From contig CAVWNS010000014.1 in the NCBI GenBank assembly GCA_963756495.1, forward strand, positions 434,001 through 498,000: a stretch of 64,000 bases of DNA, read 5' to 3'. Under the pieces are notes generated by a model that worked only from the letters and a program-made list of their open reading frames with translations, searched no databases and was not told where the DNA came from. Positions 37,948 to 47,572 of this stretch are shown here, piece after piece. Source of the stretch: DATFDN01 sp963756495. Lineage in GTDB: Bacteria > Pseudomonadota > Alphaproteobacteria > Acetobacterales > Acetobacteraceae. Made by a program: the position numbers and the translations under genes. The stretch's first letter is position 1. Each line of letters begins with the position of its first letter.

Positions 37948-38871
37948 ATGGACGCGCACGCGGGTGATCGCCACCGGACTGTGCTTCCCGGAAGGGCCGG
38001 TCGCGCTCGGCGACGGCTCGGTCGCGCTGGTCGAGATCGAGCGCCAAACGGTCAGCCGCGTCCGACCGAACGGCGCGGTCGAGGTGATCGCGCGTACCGG
38101 CGGTGGGCCGAACGGGCTGGCGGTGGGGCCGGATGGGGCGTTCTACGTCTGCAACAACGGCGGCTTGGCCTGGCGCAACGAGGCCGGGATGCTGCGTCCG
38201 GTGCTGCAACCATCGGACTACACGGGCGGGCGGATCGAGCGCGTGGACCCGACCACCGGCGAGGTCCGGGTCCTGTTCGATCGATGCGGCGAGGACAGGC
38301 TGCGCGGGCCGAACGACATCGTGTTCGACACCCAGGGTGGCTTCTACTTCACCGACCTCGGGAAGGCACGCGCGCGCGACCGCGACCAGGGCGGGCTTTA
38401 CTACGCCACCGCCGATGGCACGCATATCGTCGAGGTCGCCTATCCCATCCTCACCCCGAACGGGGTCGGCCTCTCGCCGGACGGGCGGACCGTGTACGTC
38501 GCCGAGACCGAGATCCGCCCGGCTCTGGGCATTCGATCTCGAGGCGCCGGGCGTGGCGCGCAAGCAGCCCTTCCCCTCCCCGCATGGCGGCCGGCTGGTG
38601 ATCGGGCTGGGCGGTTTCCAGCGGTTCGACAGTCTAGCGGTCGATGCCGGCGGCAATGTCTGCGTCGCCACCCTTATCACCGGCTGCATCAGCGTGATCG
38701 CGCCAGACGGCCGACTGGTGCGCCAAGTGCCGACGGGCGACCCGATGACGACGAATATCTGCTTCGGCGGCCCCGACCGGCGCACCGCCTTCATCACGCT
38801 GTCCGGCAAGGGCCAGCTGGTCGCGATCGACTGGCCCGAAGCCGGGGCTGCGGCTCGCGCACGAGGCCTGA
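37948..38871 (+). pseudogene. SMP-30/gluconolactonase family protein, frameshifted
   Basis: The product has RVIATGLCFPEGPVALGDGS, GGGPNGLAVGPDGAFYVCNN, GPNDIVFDTQGGFYFTDLGK and TPNGVGLSPDGRTVYVAETE, the metal-site and blade motifs of SMP-30 lactonases. Frame changes lie close to the start (near 37960), near 38528 (into LWAFDLEAPGVARKQPFPSP) and near 38845. The last of these puts the stop at 38869. GGAGG sits before ATG 37948. It diverges from the ligase-like gene and is followed by a truncated aminotransferase. Confidence 0.85.
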
Positions 38872-38909
38872 CTGTGTTCTACGCTCCGCTTCCGCTGCTC
38901 GGTCGGGCG

Positions 38910-39065
38910 GTGCGATATGAGTGGACGCTCGATCCAGATTGGCTCTCGGTCAATCACGGCTCCTTCGGAGCGACGCCGCGCGTTGTGCGCGCAAGACCTA
39001 TGGCGGCAGCGGATGGAGGCACAGCCAAACCGCTTCTTCCGTCGCGAGGCGATCCCGGTGCTAAA
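38910..39065 (+). pseudogene. class V aminotransferase N-terminal fragment
   Basis: VRYEWTLDPDWLSVNHGSFG and ATPRVV, then after one frame change near 38990 AQDLWRQRMEAQPNRFFRRE, match the start of isopenicillin-N-epimerase-like class V aminotransferases. The frame stops at about 39065 (VLKR*) and later sequence is unrelated. The PLP-lysine domain is missing. The break marks the left edge of the lower-GC accessory segment. Confidence 0.72.
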
Positions 39066-39177
39066 GCGCTGAAATCTCGCGAAATTCCAGGTATCGAATT
39101 TGGCCAGCCCCTACTGGTTCCCACATCCATGTGAATGCACAGGATCACCACTAGCCACGAATGACTACGTGTTCTCT

Positions 39178-39205
39178 TTGACCCTCTTGCGACCTGAGTT
39201 GATAG
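39178..39205 (+). promoter_or_regulatory. candidate sigma-70-like promoter for the PD-(D/E)XK gene
   Basis: TTGACC (39178-39183) and TGATAG (39200-39205) are separated by 16 bases. They lie 55 bases before the original start ATG at 39261, which itself follows AAGGA. The IS427-type insertion now separates this promoter from most of the coding region. Confidence 0.35.
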
Positions 39206-39353
39206 GCAGGAAAGGTGACCTCGGGCCGGTACGATCAAGTCATTTGGTTAAGGATACGGTATGCCGCTGCTAAGTGTCCATCCACGAACATCTTGAGTCT
39301 TGCTGAATCACTTGTGATTCCATGGCTGCGGCCCCGATTCGCAGGAGCGTGGG

Positions 39354-40189
39354 ATGTGGACGACAGAGAATCGCGGACGCTATGACCGAAGCAAGCTGCG
39401 CTATCCGAGCGATCTGACGGACGCGGAATGGGCGCTGGTGGCCCCGCTGATTCCGCCGGCCAAGCGTGGCGGTAACAAGCGCACGGTCGATGTGCGCGAG
39501 ATCGTCAACGGAATCATGTACATTCTCGGCACCGGCTGCCAGTGGGCGGCGCTGCCGACCGACCTGCCGCCGCGCAGCACGGTGAACAGCTATTTCGCTG
39601 CGCTGGCAGCACGACGCACGCTCGACCGGCTGCACCATGCGCTCTACGTCCAATGCCGGGACAAGGCGGGACGCGAGGCCAGTCCGACGGCTGCGATCAT
39701 CGACAGCCAGAGCGTCAAGAGCGCGGAAAAAGGGGGCTTTCGGACCGGCACGGCTTTGACGCGGGCAAGCAAATCAAGGGCAAGAAGCGCCATGTCCTGG
39801 TCGACACGCAGGGCCTGCTGATGCTTGCCGTGGTGCATGCCGCCGATATCCAGGACCGCGATGGCGGCGTGGTGCTGATGGCGACGATGTTCGGGCTGTT
39901 TCCGTTCCTGCTGAAGCTCTACGCCGACAATGGCTACCAAGGGCCGAGGTTCCAGCTCGGGTTGCGCCGGGTCTGCCGCACGGTCAACGTCGAGATCGTC
40001 AAGCGATCCGATGCCGGCAAGTTCGTCGTCCTGCCCAAGCGCTGGATCGTCGAGCGCACCATCGCCTGGCTGAACCGATGCCGTAGGCTGGCCAGGGACT
40101 GGGAGCGCCTGAACCAGAACGCGCTCGCATTCCTACGCTGGGCATCAGTCAGGCTGATGGTCCGAAAGCTCTGTCAGATCACGATATGA
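39354..40189 (+). CDS. IS5-family transposase in two overlapping frames (likely -1 frameshift)
   Basis: The first frame (39354-39821) starts MWTTENRGRYDRSKLRYPSD and carries PTAAIIDSQSVKSAEKGG with the first catalytic Asp. The second frame is open from 39542 to 40189. It continues GFDAGKQIKGKKRHVLVDTQ, LYADNGYQGPRFQLG and VLPKRWIVERTIAWLNRCRR with the Glu. The frames are related by -1, and the switch is at AAAAAGGGGG, 39727-39736. In IS427-group elements a transposase from two frames is normal, so this is probably functional. The stop at 40187 overlaps the start of the downstream nuclease as ATGA. Confidence 0.85.
39727..39736 (+). other. candidate programmed frameshift site
   Basis: Five A followed by five G (codons GAA AAA GGG GGC in the first frame) lie at the exact point where the transposase must change frame by -1. 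Homopolymer pairs like this allow tRNA slippage. The alternative is an ordinary indel, as in the damaged genes just upstream. Confidence 0.5.
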
Positions 40190-41415
40190 TCGTCGGATGG
40201 ACTCTAACGTTCTGGAAGTCGTCTCCCGAGACCGTTGAGCAGTTGACGATAGAGCAGGTTGTGTCCAATGCGGGTGATGGAGTCCTCAAGGACAACTCCA
40301 GCTGCTCGGCAGAATTGCGCGAGTATCTGGCGCAGATTCCCAGCAGCAAGGTCGCGAGCTACATTGAGCAATGCCTCTCGGCTGGGTTTAGTAAGGGAGG
40401 CATGGTCCTCCAGGACCTCGTCAACGAGCTTGGACGGCGGCTGGATTACGCAGTCGAGAACGGGCGATACCAGGGAACCATTAACGCCATAGGTTTTGAC
40501 GGACTCTGGCTGTCTCCACAGGGTCACGCGACTGTCGTAGAAGTCAAGACTACCGATGCATACCGGATCTTGCTGGACACGATAGTGGGTTACAGAAACA
40601 AGCTGCTTGGGTCAGGCAAGATCGCCGGATCGTCGTCCTCCATTCTCATCGTGGTAGGCCGGGAGGACACGGGCGAGCTGGAAGCGCAGGTGCGTGGCTC
40701 GCGTCACGCCTGGGATATCCGGCTCATCAGTGCGGACGCACTCATCAAAATGGTTCAGTTGAAGGAGAACACCGAGGGCACCGAAACCGGACTGAAAATC
40801 CGGAGCCTGCTCGCCCCGATGGAATACACCCGCCTCGACGCGATGATCGACGTCATGTTTACCACTGCCAAAGACGTCGAAGGCGCGTCGGCGTTGGTGG
40901 AGAATGGTATCGAGAAGCCGCCTCAGACCGATAGGTCCGATGAGAAAGAGAGGGGTATTTGGCAGTTCACCGACAGCAGGCTACTGCAGGATAAGCGGGA
41001 TCAGATCGTGGCGGCGCTTGGGCGCCATACGGGAGCGGCGTTCATCAAAAAGAGCCGCGCCCTCTTCTGGGATGCGGGCCACAGCAAGCGCCTTGTCTGC
41101 ACAATCTCGAAACGGTACTCTCAGGGAGCTAACCGCTACTGGTTCGCATATCATCCCCAATGGCAGGCTTTCCTGTCCGACGGCCGGGAGGCGTACCTGG
41201 CCCTCGGGTGCATGGATTTGCCGTGTGCATTCGCCGTCCCACTGCATGTGATGACCTCGGTTCTGGATGCGCTGAATACGACTACCAAGGACGACGGGCA
41301 GGTCTACTGGCACATTCACATAGTTGAGCCAGAGCCGGGCCGCTACGCAGTGTTACTGCCCAAAAAGTCAGGCACACTTCCGCTAGAGGATTACCGACTG
41401 ACCCTTAACGCATAG
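40186..41415 (+). CDS. PD-(D/E)XK nuclease-like protein with an IS-supplied start
   Basis: The frame is 409 codons. A nuclease-like core at about 75-130 has E81, then D105 in GFDGLWLSPQG, and E119-V-K121 in VVEVKTTDAYR, the spacing of PD-(D/E)XK enzymes. The C-terminal two-thirds are unfamiliar (ILIVVGREDTGELEAQVRGS, then RHAWDIRLISADALIKMV). The original start was ATG 39261 (MPLLTFWK). The IS now supplies MIVGWTLTFWK with ATG 40186 overlapping the transposase stop. GC is well below the flanks. Restriction or defence is a reasonable guess; no methylase or partner gene is present. Confidence 0.75.
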   Translation: MIVGWTLTFWKSSPETVEQLTIEQVVSNAGDGVLKDNSSCSAELREYLAQIPSSKVASYIEQCLSAGFSKGGMVLQDLVNELGRRLDYAVENGRYQGTINAIGFDGLWLSPQGHATVVEVKTTDAYRILLDTIVGYRNKLLGSGKIAGSSSSILIVVGREDTGELEAQVRGSRHAWDIRLISADALIKMVQLKENTEGTETGLKIRSLLAPMEYTRLDAMIDVMFTTAKDVEGASALVENGIEKPPQTDRSDEKERGIWQFTDSRLLQDKRDQIVAALGRHTGAAFIKKSRALFWDAGHSKRLVCTISKRYSQGANRYWFAYHPQWQAFLSDGREAYLALGCMDLPCAFAVPLHVMTSVLDALNTTTKDDGQVYWHIHIVEPEPGRYAVLLPKKSGTLPLEDYRLTLNA

Positions 41416-41638
41416 AGCCAAGCGCCACGCAGTTTAGGCGGCTTTCCCGCTCGGCCCATTGGCGCAGCACGTCGGACCAGCGGCGGACGACCTCCTTTCG
41501 ATCCGCCGTACCGATGCTGATCTTAACGGTATCGCCACGCTGCTCGGTGACGCCATACCGCTACGGAATGCGCTTACGGAACGTCCCGATACTCGTTGGG
41601 GGATCGCGCCAACCATCAGCCATCCGCAGAGTTGCCAT
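41404..41638 (-). pseudogene. tyrosine-recombinase (integrase) N-terminal remnant
   Basis: The minus strand reads MATLRMADGWRDPPTSIGTF, then RKRIP, a TAG stop, and RYGVTEQRGDTVKISIGTAD, RKEVVRRWSDVLRQWAERES. This matches the N-terminal arm/DUF6538-type domain of phage-type integrases (recalled). The core-binding and catalytic domains are absent. It starts 94 bp from the tRNA-Thr 3' end and reads away from it, the usual order for an island integrated at a tRNA. Its 3' end overlaps the stop of the nuclease gene on the other strand. Confidence 0.75.
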
Positions 41639-41731
41639 TCCAATGTGTGCCCCGATGTGGCCCCATCGGGAGGCTGGAAGGCTCAGACTATCAGCAACTT
41701 GGCCGTTTGTCGTGCCATTTCGCTATGGCAA

Positions 41732-41803
41732 TGCCGGGTGAGGGATTTGAACCCCCGGCCTTTGGTTTACAAAACCACTGCACTACCGCTGTGCTAACCC
41801 GGC
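41732..41803 (-). tRNA. tRNA-Thr (anticodon TGT)
   Basis: The 72-nt minus-strand sequence folds as a cloverleaf: acceptor GCCGGGT/ACCCGGC, D stem GCAC/GTGC, anticodon loop TTTGTAA with TGT at the centre, and T arm GGGGG-TTCAAAT-CCCTC. The discriminator base is A and CCA is not encoded. It is a likely integration site for the adjacent island. Confidence 0.92.
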
Positions 41804-41926
41804 GCCGACTCGATCTTACATCATGGGCCAGTGTGCGGTGCAACTGCATGCCGCCAGCGGTTGAGATTTCGTTAGCAACTCGCGGTGCAAGTTGCGCGTC
41901 GGGACAGCGAGAGCCGCCGAAGCGTC

Positions 41927-44900
41927 ATGCCAAGCACCGTCATCGTCGGAGGCACCACCATCACGCCGCTGGATACGCGCCTCGTCGGGCAGACGATCGC
42001 GCTGGGAGGCATTGGCGGGCTCGCGACCCTTGACTTCCTGGGCGACGCTGGGATTACGGCGCTGCTGCCGACGCTGGATGCCGGCAGCGAAATCGAAAGC
42101 CTCATGGCGGGCCAGGGGGCAGCCGAGGCGTCTCTGCTCCAGGCAGCGGGGCAGTTCGTCAATCGCGGGACCATCGCCGCCAACGCGGCACACGGCGGCA
42201 CCTTCACCCTGCTCGCGCAGCCTGGTCCCGGAACCCTCGGCGTGCTGGTCAACGCCGGGGAGATCGATGCAATCGCCGGAAACGCGCTGACCCTCGTCGC
42301 GCAGGCGGGTGCGACGGTCCTCAACGCCGGGCTGGTCCAGGCTCAAGGCGGCTCGATACTGATCGCGCCCGGACCGGGCGGGAGCCTGGCGGCCGGCGGC
42401 CTGGTCAATATCGCGAATGGCGGAACCGTCGAACTAGCGGGCGCCGCCGCGTCCACGGTGGTGTTCCAGGACGGCAAGGGCGATCTGCTCCGGCTCGATC
42501 AGCCCGCCAGCTTCACGGGAACCGTGGCGGGGTTCGCGGCCGGGGACACGGTCGACATTGGGCATGCCAGCGTCGGCAGCATCAGCTATTCCATCACTGG
42601 CCTGCTGACGCTCAGCAACGCGGGCAGCATCGTGGCCCGGATCACCCTGGCAGCGGGCGCCTATCCCGTCGGCACCTGGTCCGTGGTGAAAGGCGTCGCG
42701 GGAAGCTTCCTGGTCTCGACCGACGCGAACGGCGACACCCGGCTCAGCACGAGCCAGGTCCCGGTCACGGCTGCCGGCCGGAACGGTCTCTATAGCGCCA
42801 GTACCACCTGGGCCGGAGGCGCGGCGCCGAATGCCGCGAACGCCGTACTCCTTGGCCCGGCAGCTCGCGCCTATACCGTCACGACCGGGACGGTCGCGGT
42901 GCAAGCTGGGGCGCTGCTGATCACCGGACCGCAGGCGACGCTGGAAATCGACCGCAGCCTCACCGTCGGTCCGCAGCCGGCAATGCAGGAAGCCGGAACG
43001 CTCGATGTCGCGGCCGGAGCCGGATTGCTGTCGAGCGGGCTCGTGCAGCTCGGCGGCGCGACCTTCACGCGCATCGACCCGGGCGGCGTGGTTGTGCTCA
43101 GCGGGCTGGCGAGCGGGCGGGCCGTTGCGGTCGAGGGGACCCTGCTCGTCAATGGCGGCAAGATCGTCGCCGGAGCGGGGCAAGCCACGCCGACCGCCAC
43201 CGGCGGCAGCATCGCCATTGGCCTCGGAGATGGCCCGCAGGGAGCCTCCGCCACCGTCCAGGCCGGAGGGCAGGTGACCGATACCGGCGCTGTGGTGGGT
43301 GCCGGACCGGTCTCGGCCGGAACGCTCGTCCTGACCGGCGCCGGCACGAGCTGGAGCGACCTCGTCGCCACGACGCAAGGCTCGGGCACCACCGGCATCA
43401 TGCAGGTTGGCGTATCGAGCGCGGGCGCGGCGACCGGGCTGCCAGCGATCGGCCCGGCCACGCTGGTCGTTACCAGCGGCGCCGTCCTCACGGAGGCCAG
43501 CACAGCCGTTATCGGGGCTCCGGGCAGTCGGGGCGCTGTCACCGTCAGCGCCGGAGGACGCTGGCAAATCGGAGCAGGTGCCGGGGCAGGCGCTCCCGCC
43601 CTCACCGTCGGGGGCGGCGGAGCCGGCTCGTTAAGCGTCCTGAACGGGGGCACGGTGACGGCGGGCGCCGCAGGCGTTGTCGTGGGCGCCACGGGCGGGG
43701 CGGGGTTGATCCTGGTCAGCGGCGCCGGGTCCACGATGCGGTCAACCGGCGCGGTCACGATCGGCGCAGGCGGCTCCGGCACCCTCAGTGTCGCCGGCCA
43801 GGGTGCCAGCGTCGTCACCCCGGGCCCTCTGATGTTGGGTGCCGGCGGGCCTGGTTTGCTGTCGGTATCGGGCAGCGGATTGATCGAAGCCGGCGGCGTC
43901 CAGGTCCAGCAGGGCTCCACCGCGACCGTCAGCACGGCTGGCGGCATCGATGTTGGCGTCTCGGGCAGCGTCGTTGCCGGCGCCGTGCTGATCGAGGCGG
44001 GGCGCACGCTCGCCGGCGATGGCCTGGTCGCCGCGAGTATCGTCAACAACGGCACCTTGCTGGCCGTGCCAGGTTCCATTGGAGGAACGCCGGGCACCCT
44101 GGAGGTGACGGGCGGCATATCCGGCAACGGCACGATCGCCCTGCAAGGCGGGGCGGTCGCGCAGTTCGATGGGGCGGTCGGGGCAGGCCAGACGATCGCC
44201 TTCGCGCCAGGCGGCGGGCTGCTCAACCTGCTGGCCCCCGCCTCGACCTTCGCCGCCCCGCTCATCGGGCTGGATACCGGCGACAAGATCGCCTCCCCTC
44301 AATGGTCGCAGATCATCTCCGTCCAGCTCGACGGGGCCACACGGCGTGTCGATCCAGACCAAGACCGGCACCGTCGTGCTGTCCAATGTGAGCTTCTCGC
44401 CGACCGCGAGCCGGAGCTTTACGTGGTACAAGGACCCCGCGACCGGCGAATGGACCGTCGAGGTTGCCGCCCCGGTCGACGACTGGACCGGAGCAGCCGG
44501 CAAGGGCGACCTCGGGCGCGCCGGCAACTGGCTGAGCGGGCAGTCCGGCGCGCCGGCGATCACCCCGCCGAGCGCCGGCACCTCCCTCGAGTTCGGTACC
44601 GGCGGCACGTTGACCGGAACGCTCACGGCGCTGGACGCGAGCTTCGGCGGCCTATCGCCCTGGACGCTTGCCGGCGCCGTGCTGACCCTGGCGGGGCACC
44701 CGAGCCCGCCCGACCCGACCTCGGCGCTCAGCATCGGTGAGAACATGACCCTCACCGGCTCCACGATCCAAGCCGCCGGCACCGCGACGATCGGCGTTTA
44801 TGGCGGTGCGCGCGTGTCGCTGATGAGCGCCTCCACGCTGAGCACGGCGGGCGCCGTCATCGGCGCCGCTTCCGGTCAGGCCGGCACGGTCGCCGTCACA

Positions 44901-47234
44901 GGCGGATCGCAGTGGTCGAGCACCCTGCCGGTCGAGATCGGCGGGGCGGGGACAGGGATGCTCAGCGTCAATACCGGCACCGTCCTGACCGCGGGCGGCG
45001 CAGTCCTGGGCGCAGTTGTCCATGGCGCGGGGACGGTGACGGTCGGCGCGAGCGGAACGTGGGTCACGGCGGGCACGCTGGCGATCGGCGGGTCCGGAAC
45101 CGGCAGCCTCACCGTCTCCATGGGGGGCACCCTTCTCCTCGGCGGCAGCACCAGTGTCGGCCAGAGCGCAGGCGGGACCGGCAATGTCTCGATCTCCGCC
45201 GGCGGACTTGCGCGCCTGACCGCGTCGCAGGGAACGGGCGCGACGCCGGCCCTGACCGTCGGCGACGCGGGCAACGGGTCCGCGTCCGTCAGCGGTACGG
45301 GCGCCCTGCTCGACATGACTGGCGGCCCGGTCGCCATCGGCGCCCGCGGGGGCGCAGGAACGCTGGCGGTCTCCAATGGCGGGACAATGCTGGCCGGAAC
45401 GCCCGACAGCACCGTGTTTCCCGCCGTCGCGGTTGGCATCGGCGGGTCGGGCACGCTCAGCGTCATCGGGACCGGCTCGCGCCTGACCGCGAGCGGCGGC
45501 ATGAGCGTCGGATCGGGCGGGGCCGGCACGCTGAGCATCGGCAGCGGCGGAACCCTGATCGTCGGCCCGGATGCCGCCGGGTTGGGCGGATTGGCGATCG
45601 GTGTCGGTGCTGGTTCCGGGCTGGCCGGGAGCATCGGTACGGCATCCGTGACGGCGGGAGGCGTCCTGCGCAGCCTGAGCTGGATCGACGTCGGCGGCGG
45701 GGGCGACAGCGGGACATTGAGCGTCGGCGGCAGTGTCGAAGCCGGTGCCTCGCTGGTCGTGGGGTCCGGCGGTGCGGGCTCGGTCACGGTCGGCAACGGC
45801 GGCACCCTGGCCATCGGCACTCTGCAACCCAACGGCGCCGCGGTCACGCTGGGGATGACGGGCGCCTACGGGACGCTCACCATCGGCGGGATCGGCGCGA
45901 CACTCAACGCGACGAACGCCGCCGTGGCGGTTGGCGCGGGAGGGGGCGGCCTGCTCTCGATCGGCGCCGGTGCCCAGACCAGCACGGGCGCGGTCGCGGT
46001 CGGCAGCGGCGGGGGAACCGGCACGCTCACCGTCAGCGGCGGTGGCCGGCTGTCCACACCAACCATGGCAATCGGGGCGAATGGGATGGGCACAGCCACC
46101 CTCACCGGCCTTGGATCACAGATCACGGTCGGAGGAACGTTGACAATTGGCCAGGGAGGTGCCGGGAGCCTTCAGGCCGGGACCGGCGGGCTGGTCAGCG
46201 CCGGCGCGCTCGTGGTCGGCGCCGGACCGGGCGGCATCGGTAACCTGACGTTGTCGGGCACGGGGGCGTCCGTCGCCGCGCAAACGATCAGCGATGGCGT
46301 AGCCGGCGCCGGCACGATCTCCGTTGGGGGCGGCGCGACGCTGAGCGCCACCCAGGGCGTGACGGTCGGCGCGACGGGATTGCTCCTCTTGCAATCCGGC
46401 AGCGTCGCCGCCGGGCAGATCAGCAATGCGGGCGAGATCGCCGGGGTAGGCACGCTCGCGCCCACGATCGCGAACGCCGGCACCGTGCTTGCACAGGGCG
46501 GCAGTCTTCTCGTCCAGGGCAGCCTCTCCGGAACCGGCACGCTGGCCATTGGCGCGCAAGCCAATCTCCAGCTTGGCGGCAGTGTCGGCGCCGGGCAGAC
46601 CATCGCCTTCCTCGCCGGGACCGGCACGCTGACGGTCGCAGACCCCGCGCAATTCGGGGCCACCATCACCGGCTTCACCGCGGGCGACCACCTCGCCATT
46701 GTCAGTCCGACGCCGCTGACCCAGAGCTGGAATTCGACTTCGGGAACGCTGCAATTGACCGGGACAGGCGAGAGCCTGAGCCTGTCTTTCGCCGGCACGC
46801 ATGCTGCCGCCGACTTTGCAACATCGGTCAGCACCACCGTGATACCCGCCGCGGGTGCGACGCCGCAACCGGCGAACGTGCTCATCCTAGCCGCGAGCAA
46901 TACGACCATGCAGCCCGGCCCCGGCACGAACACGCTCTATCTGAGCGGCAGCGGCGATCGGATCGTCGTGCCGACCGCAGGCCAAGGCTTTCTCGACATC
47001 TTCGGGTCGGCCCTGGCGAACGGCAACATGCTCGACTTCGGCCCCGCGCTGACCGCCGCGGGATGGACGGGCACGCAAACGACGCTCGGCCAATTCATCC
47101 AGGTCGCGTCCAGCAATGGAACGTCGCTGATATCCCTGCCCCCGAAAGCCGGCGCCAGCGCTACCCCGGTCGTGCGATTGGAAGGCCAGGGCGTGCTGAC
47201 GCTTTCAGGTCTCCTGGCCCACGCGCTGATCTAG
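41927..47234 (+). CDS. very large beta-strand-repeat surface/secreted protein, one frameshift
   Basis: Two long frames join near 44338 (SVQLDGAT to HGVSIQTKTGTVVLSNVS), giving about 1770 residues. The protein is almost free of Cys and rich in Gly, Ala, Ser, Thr and Val. It has dozens of units of the type GGAGTLSVxxGG (VGSGGAGTLSIGSGG, IGGSGTGSLTVSMGG), which are predicted parallel beta-helix rungs as in autotransporter passengers. Interspersed modules (FTGTVAGFAAGDTVDIGHAS and ATITGFTAGDHLAIVS) look like type-I-secreted adhesin units. No N-terminal signal peptide and no C-terminal beta-barrel is seen. An adhesin or matrix role is inference. The start at ATG 41927 is tentative. Confidence 0.75.
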
Positions 47235-47488
47235 CTCTTGTTCTGTTCGGCCTTCTTCTCCTCGTGATGGCCGACGGCTCCGCCCACCGCCGCACCAGCC
47301 AAGGCGTGGCCGCTGCCCATCGCGTGCCCGGCGAGCGCGCCCGCCGCGGCACCCTTGGCCGTGTCGTGGTGATTGGTCGGCGTCCCGCTCGTGCTGTCAT
47401 TCGTCTGGTCGCTGGCCGCGAACGCCGGCCCTGCGCCCAGGATCGCTGCGGCAACGCCAGCTATAAAGAGTGCCTGCCTTGTGTTCAT
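47231..47488 (-). CDS. small exported glycine-zipper protein
   Basis: The 85-residue product starts at 47488 after AGGAGA. It has a signal peptide (ALFIAGVAAAILGAGPAFA) and a His/Gly/Ala-rich glycine-zipper core (KGAAAGALAGHAMGSGHALA), with a charged tail HHEEKKAEQNKS. It is probably periplasmic or envelope-associated. Its stop overlaps the end of the large repeat protein by four bases in convergent arrangement. Confidence 0.8.
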   Translation of the reverse strand: MNTRQALFIAGVAAAILGAGPAFAASDQTNDSTSGTPTNHHDTAKGAAAGALAGHAMGSGHALAGAAVGGAVGHHEEKKAEQNKS

Positions 47489-47572
47489 CGCGTTCTCCTG
47501 TCGTTTGGCGGACGTAAACTCGGCACGGCTCGTTCGGTGCCGGAGCAAACCGACACGACCGCGCGAGTCTCG

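Larger units (their letters stand above)
39274..40204 (+). mobile_element. IS5-family (IS427-like) element in the first codons of a nuclease-like gene
   Basis: The element is 931 bp, with ends gtgtccatcc (left) and the complement of ggatggactc (right, one mismatch). It is flanked by TAA at 39271-39273 and 40205-40207, a TNA target duplication. Removing it and one TAA joins atgccgctgc to taacgttctgg and gives MPLLTFWKSSPETVEQ, so the boundaries are well fixed. It is related to the half element at 21960-22372. Confidence 0.92.

Noticed and set aside
41404..41731. A CRISPR array or other repeat next to the tRNA
   Set aside because: No repeated spacing was seen here or elsewhere; the segment is explained by an integrase remnant.
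42434..46933. Long antisense open frames across the large repeat protein
   Set aside because: Their Pro/Val/Thr-rich translations mirror the sense repeat; they have no ribosome sites or domain signatures.
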